This document shows, one piece after another, positions 51,530 to 58,532 of a DNA stretch of 64,000 bases. The notes under the pieces are model-generated. The model did no database searches, was not told the origin of the DNA, and saw only the letters and a program-made list of their open reading frames with translations. The DNA lies in NCBI GenBank assembly GCA_039888615.1, contig JBDQQS010000009.1; one strand, 5' to 3'. Made by a program: the position numbers and the translations under genes. Each line of letters starts with the position of its first letter. Position 1 is the stretch's first letter. This DNA comes from Flavimaribacter sp039888615 (GTDB lineage: Bacteria > Pseudomonadota > Alphaproteobacteria > Rhizobiales > Rhizobiaceae).

Positions 51530-51941
51530 GGCCGCGTCGAAGCCTTCCATCGTGCTTGTGGCTGCTTGCGCGCTTGTCGATCAGGATCGCCGCGTGCTGA
51601 TAGCGCAGCGTCCCGAAGGCAAGTCGATGGCGGGGCTGTGGGAGTTTCCGGGCGGAAAGGTCGAGGCGGGCGAGACACCCGAGGAAACGGTTATCCGGGA
51701 GCTGGAGGAAGAACTTGGCGTGACCACGCGCGCAGCCTGTCTTGCGCCGCTCACCTTCGCCAGCCACGCCTACGAGACGTTTCACCTGCTGATGCCGCTC
51801 TATATCTGCCGCAAATTCGACGGTTTACCGCAACCGCGCGAGGGACAGGCCCTCAAATGGGTCCGGCCGGCGCGGCTGCGCGAATATCCGATGCCGCCGG
51901 CGGACGAGCCGTTGATCCCCTTCCTGATCGATCTGGTCTGA
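51522..51941 (+). CDS. mutT: 8-oxo-dGTP diphosphatase MutT
   Basis: A 139-residue Nudix hydrolase that removes oxidised dGTP. The Nudix box is GGKVEAGETPEETVIRELEE followed by ELGV, fully matching GX5EX7REUXEEXGU. Upstream IAQRPEGKSMAGLWEFPGG is typical of MutT, and the C-terminal LKWVRPARLREYPMPPADEP closes the domain. It overlaps the end of the GNAT gene by 8 bases, so it is translated from the argJ transcript. Confidence 0.93.
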   Translation: MSKAASKPSIVLVAACALVDQDRRVLIAQRPEGKSMAGLWEFPGGKVEAGETPEETVIRELEEELGVTTRAACLAPLTFASHAYETFHLLMPLYICRKFDGLPQPREGQALKWVRPARLREYPMPPADEPLIPFLIDLV

Positions 51942-52030
51942 CCCTCAATTTAAGCCTGACCGTTAATCTATCATTTAGCATGTCGATGCTAGTAATGCCT
52001 GAAGTAACGAAGGTTTTTCAAGGCAATACG

Positions 52031-52330
52031 ATGAGTAATGACGAGTTCTGGTCATCTGTCTATTCAGGAAACGGCGAATCGAAAAGCCGCCGTCGGCTGA
52101 GCCTGACCCGGCTCGTTCTCCTGTTCGGCGCGGCAGCTGTCACCATGGCTGTCGTCGTGCCGCCGATGCTTGATCACGCGGCCGATCGTCGCCTCGCCGG
52201 ACACGCCGGCATTGACTACTCGACCACGTCGTCCATTCGGAAACTGCATGACTATACGGTGCGCCGCAGCGTGCTGCAGCCCTATGACGACTCTGTTTGC
52301 ATCATCGGCAAGTCCGGCGAATGTAACTGA
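52031..52330 (+). CDS. Small conserved hypothetical protein with one membrane helix
   Basis: A 99-residue protein starting MSNDEFWSSVYSGNGE, with a basic stretch, one transmembrane helix (LVLLFGAAAVTMAVVVPPML) and a periplasmic-looking tail (DYSTTSSIRKLHDYTVRRSV then LQPYDDSVCIIGKSGEC) with two cysteines. I recall similar short proteins in Rhizobiales but no function. ATG 52031 has AAGG 7 bases upstream; an in-frame ATG at 51980 is less likely. It converges on the PPK2 gene. Confidence 0.65.
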   Translation: MSNDEFWSSVYSGNGESKSRRRLSLTRLVLLFGAAAVTMAVVVPPMLDHAADRRLAGHAGIDYSTTSSIRKLHDYTVRRSVLQPYDDSVCIIGKSGECN

Positions 52331-52348
52331 CGCTGCGCTGCGAACGCG

Positions 52349-53173
52349 TCATTCAGTGCGGCCGGAAAGGCTTGCGACAAGCTCATCGTCCAGATCCAGG
52401 TGATCGCGCGCTTCCGAGAGCACATTTTCTTGCACAGCGGGCGGCGTCAGTTCGACATCCCGGCGAAACGCTTTCACAATGGTTTCCAGAGCTGTGATGC
52501 GCGCATATTTCTTGCAGTTCGCCGGAATGACCGTCCATGGACTGGTCCTGGTCGAAGTTTTGGCGAACATCTCGTCGATCGCCTCCTGGTAGTCGCTCCA
52601 GCGGTTTCGGTTGCGAAAATCCTCATAGGTCAGCTTCCAGCGCTTGAGCGGATCGCGAAGCCGTTTCTCGAACCGCAACAGTTGTTCTTCCGGCGAGATG
52701 TGGAAGAACAGCTTCACCAGCCGGACGCCGTCATCCACGATCATGCGCTCGAAATCGTTGATCTCCCGGTAGCCGGCGCGCCACCTGTCCGGCGGCGTCA
52801 GTTCCTCGACGCGTTCGACCAGCACCCTGCCGTACCAGGACCTGTCGAACACCGTGATCGCTCCGCTCGGCGGCAGGCGCTCCATAAAGCGCAACAGAAA
52901 ATGGCGCTGCGCGTAGTAGTTTCTTGGCGCGCCAATGGGCCAGACCTTGAAGCTTCTCGGATCCAGCGCGGTCGACAGTCGCCGTATCGCGCCGCCCTTG
53001 CCGGCGGCGTCCCAGCCCTCGAAAACGATGACGCCCGATCTGCCAGACAGGAGATAGGCCTGCTGGATCTGCATCAGGGTGCGTTGAAGCTTCGCCAGCT
53101 TCTTTTCATAGGCTGTCGTCGAGATGGTCTGAGACAGATCGACATCTTTGAGTCTCGGCGCTTTCACAGACAC
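52349..53173 (-). CDS. ppk2: Polyphosphate kinase 2 family protein
   Basis: A 274-residue single-domain PPK2, which moves phosphate between polyphosphate and nucleotides. Walker A is VFEGWDAAGKGGAIRRL near residue 50, the lid/Walker B region is ITVFDRSWYGRVLVERVE, and the segment FRNRNRWSDYQEAIDEMFAK with PWTVIPANCKKYARI is diagnostic. Whether it uses ADP, AMP or GDP is not visible from sequence. It stands alone between two unrelated genes. Confidence 0.92.
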   Translation of the reverse strand: MSVKAPRLKDVDLSQTISTTAYEKKLAKLQRTLMQIQQAYLLSGRSGVIVFEGWDAAGKGGAIRRLSTALDPRSFKVWPIGAPRNYYAQRHFLLRFMERLPPSGAITVFDRSWYGRVLVERVEELTPPDRWRAGYREINDFERMIVDDGVRLVKLFFHISPEEQLLRFEKRLRDPLKRWKLTYEDFRNRNRWSDYQEAIDEMFAKTSTRTSPWTVIPANCKKYARITALETIVKAFRRDVELTPPAVQENVLSEARDHLDLDDELVASLSGRTE

Positions 53174-53251
53174 ATCCTTGGCTGTTCATGAAGATGGGGT
53201 GCATGAGGTGCGGTTGATCCTACGTCGCGCGCCGCCCATTTCCAAGCCGGA

Positions 53252-54136
53252 TCAGGATCTGCTGTTCAACGCGTCCGTCAGGCTCATTTTCGCCGAGCCC
53301 GGCCGCAATGGCTTCTGTTGGCCCGGATCAGGCTTCCATCCAGACAGATAGACGACAGTAAAGCTCGCCCGGATGCGCCCGTCGTCATCGGCGTAGCGTT
53401 CTGCGTAGATTTCCGCGGCTCTGGCGAACAGCGCGCGCGTCGCGGGTCGGCGGCTGCGCCCGGCGAGCGGATTGGCCATGCCCATGTCGCGCAAGTCGCC
53501 CATAAGGTGGAACATCGTGTCGTATCGCACCGTATAGGTTTCACCGTCGACGACCGGCAGCGCGAAGCCGGCGCGCTGCAACAGGCCGCCGCAGTCGCGT
53601 ATGTCGGCGAAGGGTATGATGCGGGGACTGGCGCCGGTGGACAGTTCGGTTTCGGCGGTAAGCAGGCAGTCCCGCAATTCGCCGAGCGTGCCTGCGCCCG
53701 GCAGGGCCGCGAGAAGAAGGCCGTCAGGCGAGAGACTGTCGGCGATTTGCTTCAGAAGGCCCGGAAGGTCGTCGACCAGATGCATGGAGAGCGCCGATAC
53801 GACGAGTTGCAGGCGTTCGCGGCCAAAGGGAAAGGCGTCGAGCGCCGTGACGACGCGGGCGGTTTCCGGCGAACGATCGGCGAAAAACTCAGGCCCCGCC
53901 TCGATGCGCGTGATGAGGTCGGCCTTGCCGCTTTCGGCGAGCAGCCGGGCAACAAGCCCCGTGTGGCAATGCAGCGCCGCCGCGTTGGCGAAGCGGCGCT
54001 CGACGACGCCAAGCCTGTCGGCGAGTTCTCCGGCGACGATGCGCAGCAGGAAATCAGCCCTGGCAGGATCGCGTGCGAGCGCGCGCAGCCGGTTTTGCCG
54101 GATCATTTCGGTATCGAACAGCGTTTCGGCTTTCAT
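53252..54136 (-). CDS. BioC/NDUFAF5-like SAM-dependent methyltransferase
   Basis: A 294-residue class I methyltransferase-like protein. The SAM-binding motif I region is degenerate (NAAALHCHTGLVARLL instead of an LDLGCGxG), as often in the NDUFAF5/BioC branch, and motifs LQLVVSALSMHLVDDLPGLL and DSLSPDGLLLAALPGAGTLG follow. The C-terminal MGDLRDMGMANPLAGRSRRP is typical of the alphaproteobacterial orthologue of complex I factor NDUFAF5. No biotin genes are adjacent, so a BioC role is less likely. It is divergent from comF, its usual neighbour. Confidence 0.85.
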   Translation of the reverse strand: MKAETLFDTEMIRQNRLRALARDPARADFLLRIVAGELADRLGVVERRFANAAALHCHTGLVARLLAESGKADLITRIEAGPEFFADRSPETARVVTALDAFPFGRERLQLVVSALSMHLVDDLPGLLKQIADSLSPDGLLLAALPGAGTLGELRDCLLTAETELSTGASPRIIPFADIRDCGGLLQRAGFALPVVDGETYTVRYDTMFHLMGDLRDMGMANPLAGRSRRPATRALFARAAEIYAERYADDDGRIRASFTVVYLSGWKPDPGQQKPLRPGSAKMSLTDALNSRS

Positions 54137-54188
54137 TCGTCCAGGGTCCGAATTAGGCTCTTTCAGAGCGCATATACAGGGTTGTCAT

Positions 54189-54953
54189 ATGGCAGCAAGT
54201 CCACAGATGTCGAGTATTCTCAAGCAATGGATCCCCGCCGGCGGCGCTTTTCTCGCCGATCTGGTGTTTCCGCCGGTCTGCGCGGGTTGCGGCGTGCGCA
54301 CCGGGCGAAACGGCGGCCTCTGCGCCGACTGCTGGACGTCCCTGCACTTCATCGAACCGCCGCTTTGCGACGTGATGGGAACGCCTTTTTCATACGATAT
54401 GGGAAAGGGCATCGTATCGGCCGAGGCGATCGCCGAGCCGCCGCCGTTCTCGCGATTGCGTTCCGTTGTTCTCTACGACGATGTCGCCCGTTCTCTGACG
54501 CATCGCCTGAAATACAAGGACCGGACCGAACTCGGGCGCCTGATGGCGGGCTGGATGGCGCGGGCCGGCCGGGAACTGATCGAGGACGCGGAGGTGATCA
54601 TACCGGCGCCGCTGCACTGGCGGCGGCGTCTTGCGCGCGGCTACAACCAGTCGGCCGAGCTTGGCCGGGCGGTTGCAGAGCTGTCGGGCAAGACCTATCT
54701 GCCGACGGCGCTGATGCGGCGCAAGAACACCCGGCCGCAGGTCGGTCTCGGCGCGGCCGCGCGACGTGACAATCTGCGCGGCGCCTTCGTGGTTCCGGAC
54801 AGGGCGAAACCGGATATCTTCGGACGCCGGCTTCTTTTGATCGACGACGTCTACACGACCGGTGCGACGGCGCGGGCGGCCACCGCGGTTTTGCTGCGGG
54901 ACGGCGCGCAGGATGTGAGCGTGCTGACCTTCGCCAGGGTTGCGGCGGGGTGA
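54189..54953 (+). CDS. comF: ComF family phosphoribosyltransferase-like protein
   Basis: About 254 residues. The N-terminal double zinc ribbon is FPPVCAGCGVRTGRNGGLCA followed by DCW, then a phosphoribosyltransferase fold with HRLKYKDRTELGRLMAGWM, PAPLHWRRRLARGYNQSAEL and the PRPP-binding loop LLLIDDVYTTGATARAAT. ComF is needed for natural transformation in some bacteria; in Rhizobiales its role is unproven. The ATG at 54189 starts the family-typical N-terminus. Confidence 0.9.
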   Translation: MAASPQMSSILKQWIPAGGAFLADLVFPPVCAGCGVRTGRNGGLCADCWTSLHFIEPPLCDVMGTPFSYDMGKGIVSAEAIAEPPPFSRLRSVVLYDDVARSLTHRLKYKDRTELGRLMAGWMARAGRELIEDAEVIIPAPLHWRRRLARGYNQSAELGRAVAELSGKTYLPTALMRRKNTRPQVGLGAAARRDNLRGAFVVPDRAKPDIFGRRLLLIDDVYTTGATARAATAVLLRDGAQDVSVLTFARVAAG

Positions 54954-54987
54954 CGTACGGCCCTATATGAAGAATAAATGACGAAAC

Positions 54988-55006
54988 CATCCCGATTGTC
55001 GGGATG
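54988..55006. terminator. Short perfect hairpin after comF
   Basis: CATCCCGA-TTG-TCGGGATG, an 8-base-pair stem with a 3-base loop, 34 bases after the comF stop. The following sequence is only mildly T-rich, so termination is likely weak or factor-assisted. It could also act in the grxC leader. Confidence 0.45.
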
Positions 55007-55034
55007 TGTCGATCCTCTTTGAACGGAGACTCCG

Positions 55035-55298
55035 GTGGCGGACATCGTAATCTATACACGCCAGTTCTGCGGCTTCTGCACGGCGGCCAAGCGGCTGCTC
55101 GACAAGAAGGGCCTGACCTATGACGAGCGTGACGCCAGCTATTCGACCGAACTGCGCCAGGAGATGTATTCCCGCGCCGGCGGCCGGACGACCTTTCCGC
55201 AGATCTTCATCGGCAAGACCCATGTGGGCGGCTGCGACGATCTTTTTGCGCTCGAAGACCAGGGCAAGCTCGACAGCCTGCTGCTATCGGCGGCGTGA
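55035..55298 (+). CDS. grxC: Glutaredoxin 3
   Basis: An 87-residue GrxC-type glutaredoxin that reduces protein and glutathione mixed disulfides. The active site is RQFCGFCTAAKRLL with CGFC instead of the usual CPYC, and the glutathione-binding parts TTFPQIFIGKTHVGGCDDL are complete. The GTG start at 55035 has GGAG 7 bases upstream. It forms an operon-like run with the nitrilase and DUF1178 genes, whose starts overlap or abut its end. Confidence 0.93.
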   Translation: MADIVIYTRQFCGFCTAAKRLLDKKGLTYDERDASYSTELRQEMYSRAGGRTTFPQIFIGKTHVGGCDDLFALEDQGKLDSLLLSAA

Positions 55299-55300
55299 CG

Positions 55301-56176
55301 ATGACGGATCTGGCGAAAGGCGTTTTCAAGGCGGCGGCGATCCAGATGCGATCGGGAACGGACCCTGAGCGCAATATCGCAGTGCTTCGCGACATGGTGC
55401 GCCAGGCCGCCGACCAAGGCGCCGATTATGTCCAGACGCCGGAGATGACCGGCGTGCTGGCGCGCAGCCGCAAGGACCTGCTTTCCGTGATCGGCGACCA
55501 GGCGACTTGTCCGGTGGCGGCCGCGGCCTCGGAGCTTGCGGCGCATCATCAGATTTATCTGCACATCGGTTCAACGGCCATTGCGCTTGGCGAAGGCAAG
55601 GTCGCCAACCGCGCCTTTCTGTTTGCACCCGACGGCGACCTGGTCGCCACCTACGACAAGATCCACATGTTCGACGTGGATCTCGACAACGGCGAAAGCT
55701 GGCGTGAGAGCAACACCTACCGGCCGGGCGAAAGCGCGGTGACGGCGGCGCTGCCTTTCGCGAAGCTGGGCATGGCGATCTGCTACGATCTGCGTTTTCC
55801 GGAACTGTTTCGCAGGGAAGCGGTGGACGGCGCTACTGTTTTGAGCGCGCCGGCGGCGTTCACGCGCCAGACCGGCGAGGCGCACTGGCACGTGCTCGTC
55901 CGCGCGCGGGCGATCGAGAACGGGGCCTTCATGATCGCCGCGGCGCAAGGCGGCAAGCACGAGGACGGCCGCGAAACCTATGGCCACTCGCTGATCGTCG
56001 ATCCGTGGGGCGGAATACTGGCGGAAGCCGACAATGACGAACCCGGAATGATCCTGGCGGAAATCGACAGCGCAAAGAGCGCCGAGGCGCGCGGCAAGAT
56101 ACCCAATCTGAACAATAGCCGGCCTTTCGACCTGACCACGACCGCCCACGCCTCGGCCCTTTCGGTGATGGCATGA
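55301..56176 (+). CDS. Carbon-nitrogen hydrolase (Nit/omega-amidase-like)
   Basis: About 291 residues of the nitrilase superfamily. The Glu-Lys-Cys triad is visible: Glu in YVQTPEMTG, Lys in ATYDKIHMFDVDLDNG and Cys in MAICYDLRFPELFRRE. This is closest to the Nit1/Nit2-type amidases (including deaminated-glutathione amidase), which suits its place next to glutaredoxin. The start may be GTG 55295 or ATG 55301, both overlapping or abutting the grxC stop. Substrate inference only. Confidence 0.9.
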   Translation: MTDLAKGVFKAAAIQMRSGTDPERNIAVLRDMVRQAADQGADYVQTPEMTGVLARSRKDLLSVIGDQATCPVAAAASELAAHHQIYLHIGSTAIALGEGKVANRAFLFAPDGDLVATYDKIHMFDVDLDNGESWRESNTYRPGESAVTAALPFAKLGMAICYDLRFPELFRREAVDGATVLSAPAAFTRQTGEAHWHVLVRARAIENGAFMIAAAQGGKHEDGRETYGHSLIVDPWGGILAEADNDEPGMILAEIDSAKSAEARGKIPNLNNSRPFDLTTTAHASALSVMA

Positions 56177-56601
56177 TCAAGTTTAATCTCGTCTGCGACA
56201 GCGACCACCGGTTCGAGGGCTGGTTTTCGAGCAATGACGATTTCGACGGCCAATCGAAGGCCGGGCTGGTGTGCTGCCCCGTCTGCAATTCAGCGAAGGT
56301 GGAAAAGGCGCTGATGGCGCCGTCGGTGTCGACCGCGAAAAAGAAAGACGCGGCGATGCAGCTCGCCATGAACACCGCGCAGTCTGCGGCCATGACACAG
56401 CTGCGCGAGGCAGTGAAGAAAATCCGCGACAACTCCGAGGACGTCGGGACCCGGTTTCCCGAGGAAGCCCGCAAGATCCATTACGGCGAGGCGGAGGAGC
56501 GCGGCATCATCGGCCAGGCGACTCTCGACGACGCCAAGGCGCTGGTCGAGGAAGGCATCGGCGTCGCCCCGCTGCCGGACCTGCCGGAAGACAAGAACTG
56601 A
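56173..56601 (+). CDS. DUF1178 family protein
   Basis: A 142-residue protein with the DUF1178 N-terminus: IKFNLVCDSDHRFEGWFSSN and GLVCCPVCNSAKVEKALMAP, three or four cysteines arranged like a zinc ribbon. The remainder is an Ala/Lys-rich region and a conserved FPEEARKIHYGEAEERGIIG near the C-terminus. Function unknown. It overlaps the nitrilase-like gene by 4 bases, so the grxC-nitrilase-DUF1178 run is coupled, an order conserved in Rhizobiales. Confidence 0.92.
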   Translation: MIKFNLVCDSDHRFEGWFSSNDDFDGQSKAGLVCCPVCNSAKVEKALMAPSVSTAKKKDAAMQLAMNTAQSAAMTQLREAVKKIRDNSEDVGTRFPEEARKIHYGEAEERGIIGQATLDDAKALVEEGIGVAPLPDLPEDKN

Positions 56602-56687
56602 TCGGGCGTTCGACGGGCGCCGTCTGCGTGTGTTTTGCCGCTTTCGGGATGCTCTCCTGGTTTTGATTTTGAAGACACGCCCTATAG

Positions 56688-56709
56688 ATCGCGGATCTTC
56701 GTCCGCGAT
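56688..56709. repeat. Palindromic repeat, family B (copy 2)
   Basis: ATCGCGGA-TCTTCG-TCCGCGAT followed by GAGGGA, identical in the core to the copy at 42353. About 100 bases downstream (56790-56820) the sequence resembles the flanks of the family C copy at 57546 but without a complete stem. Confidence 0.9.
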
Positions 56710-56812
56710 GAGGGAAGGAGGAGAGGTTCGGTCCAGGCAATCGTCGCCGTATTGTCTGCGAAACACTGGCTGAGAGAGTTGCAGGGCCTGCTCAAATAGC
56801 ACTCATCGCGCG

Positions 56813-57229
56813 TTATCCATCTCGCCCGGGCTCGCTCGGGTTGCTGGAGAAAAGCGCGACCTTGTTGCCCTGCGGATCACGAAGGTAGCCGACATAGAAC
56901 CGGGGCCCGTACGAAGCGCGAAAGCCCGGTTGCCCTTCGTCTGAACCGCCTGCGGAAAGCGCTGCGGCGTGAAGCGCGCGCACCTGCCTTTGATCGAATG
57001 CCTCGAATGCGACCATGGATCCGTTGCCGGCGGAGGCTGGACATCCATCGAAGGTTGGCTTGACATAGAAGTCGGGCGGGACGAACGATTGACCCGGTTG
57101 CGCCGGCAATGCGTAACTCAGCCCCTCCGGCCCCTCCTCCAGTTGATAGCCGAGGGCAGGCAGGAACGCAGAATAAAATCGCTTCGCGAGCGCCAGATCA
57201 TCCGCGCCGACGGTGACATAGGCAATCAT
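56813..57229 (-). CDS. VOC family (glyoxalase-like) protein
   Basis: A 138-residue single VOC domain with the paired beta-alpha-beta-beta-beta modules: IAYVTVGADDLALAKRFYSA at the N-terminus and GSMVAFEAFDQRQVRALHAA with YVGYLRDPQGNKVALF near the end. Metal-binding residues cannot be assigned confidently and the substrate is unknown; typical members are glyoxalases, dioxygenases or binding proteins. Its stop codon lies at the edge of a degenerate repeat copy. Confidence 0.87.
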   Translation of the reverse strand: MIAYVTVGADDLALAKRFYSAFLPALGYQLEEGPEGLSYALPAQPGQSFVPPDFYVKPTFDGCPASAGNGSMVAFEAFDQRQVRALHAAALSAGGSDEGQPGFRASYGPRFYVGYLRDPQGNKVALFSSNPSEPGRDG

Positions 57230-57429
57230 GGTTCTTGTTTCTTCTCCGAATCATGGTCATGCAGACGCGATTGGCTGGGCTGTCGCAGGACGATGAAGAT
57301 TTTGCCTTGACGCGCACTCTGCTGTCGAGGCCAAAAAACGATATTGGCGATCATGGTCAGGTTCATCTTGCGTATTGCTGGCTCACGGCGACGCCTGTCG
57401 CTATTGCGTCTGGAGCACAGGCAGTCTGG

Positions 57430-57451
57430 ATCGCGGATCTTCGTCCGCGAT
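57430..57451. repeat. Palindromic repeat, family B (copy 3)
   Basis: ATCGCGGA-TCTTCG-TCCGCGAT followed by GAGGGA; identical core to the copies at 42353 and 56688. Confidence 0.9.
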
Positions 57452-57545
57452 GAGGGAAGTTGGTTGGGATTTTTCCGGCAATTGAATCCGGTCTTCGCCG
57501 GGAAGCAGGGAGTCGGACGGTTCGACGCGCTCTCAAATCGCTCTC

Positions 57546-57566
57546 ATCCCGCGCTTGACGCGGGAT
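57546..57566. repeat. Palindromic repeat, family C (copy 2)
   Basis: ATCCCGCG-CTTGA-CGCGGGAT, an 8-base-pair stem with a 5-base loop. This type of sequence (read in either direction) is a common dispersed repeat in Alphaproteobacteria. It lies 22 bases past the ubiG stop. Confidence 0.85.
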
Positions 57567-57588
57567 CCATGCGGCCTGTCGGCGGATT

Positions 57589-58338
57589 CTATTCCGGCCG
57601 GGAGGCCAGCAGCATGTAGTTGACGTCGAGGTCGCGGCTGAGGTCCCAGCCGTCCTTGATGGGATTGTAGCTCACGCCGGTGCGGTCGATGATCGTCATG
57701 CCTGCGCCGCCGAGCGGCGTCTCGATTTCCTGCGGCCTCACCAGCTTTTCATATTGATGGGTGCCGCGGGGCAGCCAGCGCAGCACATATTCCGCGCCGA
57801 TGATCGCCAGCGCCATGGCCTTCATCGTCCGGTTGATGGTGGCGACGAACATCAGTCCGCCGGGCTTGACCATGGAGGCGCAGGCTTCCAGGAACAGATC
57901 GCGATCGGCCACGTGCTCGACCACCTCCAGATTGAGGACGATGTCGAACATCTCGCCGTCGGCGGCGAGCGCTTCGGCCGTCACCGCGCGATAGTCGACA
58001 TCGACTTCCGACTGTGCGGCGTGAACTTTCGCGACCTCGATATTGGTTTCCGACGCGTCGGCGCCCACGACCTGAGCCCCCATCCTCGCCATTGGTTCGC
58101 TGATCAGCCCGCCGCCGCAGCCAATATCGAGCACGCGCAGGTCTCTTGCGGGCCGGGGCGCGGTGATGTCGCGCCCGTAATGGTTTGCGATCCGGTCGCG
58201 GATATAGGCGAGCCGCACGGGATTGAACTTGTGCAGCGGGCGAAATTTTCCCGTCGGATCCCACCAGTCCGCAGCCATTGCCGAGAACCGGTCGATCTCC
58301 GCCTGGTCGATGGTCGTTTTGCCGGGCGCGCTCATCAT
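57589..58338 (-). CDS. ubiG: Ubiquinone biosynthesis O-methyltransferase
   Basis: About 249 residues. UbiG carries out both O-methylations in ubiquinone synthesis. The SAM-binding motif is LRVLDIGCGGGLISEPMARM, with the N-terminal FSAMAADWWDPTGKFRPLHK typical of UbiG, the motif VEVAKVHAAQ-like region after ETNIEVAKVHA, and VVEHVADRDLFLEACASMVK and VATINRTMKAMALAIIGAEY. ATG 58338 or 58335 follows AAGGAAG; the longer frame upstream has no support. It is divergent from lysC, an arrangement common in Rhizobiales. Confidence 0.94.
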   Translation of the reverse strand: MMSAPGKTTIDQAEIDRFSAMAADWWDPTGKFRPLHKFNPVRLAYIRDRIANHYGRDITAPRPARDLRVLDIGCGGGLISEPMARMGAQVVGADASETNIEVAKVHAAQSEVDVDYRAVTAEALAADGEMFDIVLNLEVVEHVADRDLFLEACASMVKPGGLMFVATINRTMKAMALAIIGAEYVLRWLPRGTHQYEKLVRPQEIETPLGGAGMTIIDRTGVSYNPIKDGWDLSRDLDVNYMLLASRPE

Positions 58339-58460
58339 TGCTCTTCCTTGTGTTCGATACAGGTAGTTGGATGATTGAGGCTGCTTGTCAAGCACCGCGA
58401 CTGACGGCAAGAAAACGCGACCGGGCGCGCGCTTGCGGGTTGCGTTCAATTTGTTTATGA

Positions 58461-58500
58461 GAGCGGCCACACCGCTCCGGGATCCGAGCGGTTTTGTTTT
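58461..58500 (+). promoter_or_regulatory. Candidate transcription attenuator in the lysC leader
   Basis: Three segments can pair alternatively: GAGCGG (58461-58466), CCGCTC (58472-58477) and GAGCGG (58486-58491). Segments 2 and 3 form a hairpin immediately followed by TTTTGTTTT, an intrinsic terminator shape facing lysC; segments 1 and 2 form a competing hairpin. No gene lies upstream on this strand for it to terminate. A 29-codon frame (ATG 58371) ends with TGA at 58460, just before segment 1, but has only one Lys and one Thr codon, so it is not an obvious leader peptide. Confidence 0.45.
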
Positions 58501-58532
58501 GCCGTAGCACCAGTCAGGAACTCTCGCCTCCA

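Larger units (their letters stand above)
57230..57588. other. Repeat-bearing spacer between the VOC gene and ubiG
   Basis: 359 bases with no convincing gene. It contains a family B hairpin (57430) and, 94 bases after it ends, a family C hairpin (57546). The left part (57230-57420) shows no clear signal; short frames there have no ribosome site. Confidence 0.65.

Noticed and set aside
51976..51991. Small palindrome TAGCAT-GTCG-ATGCTA after mutT
   Set aside because: Only six base pairs, no T-run, and close to a possible upstream start of the next gene; too weak to call a terminator or operator.
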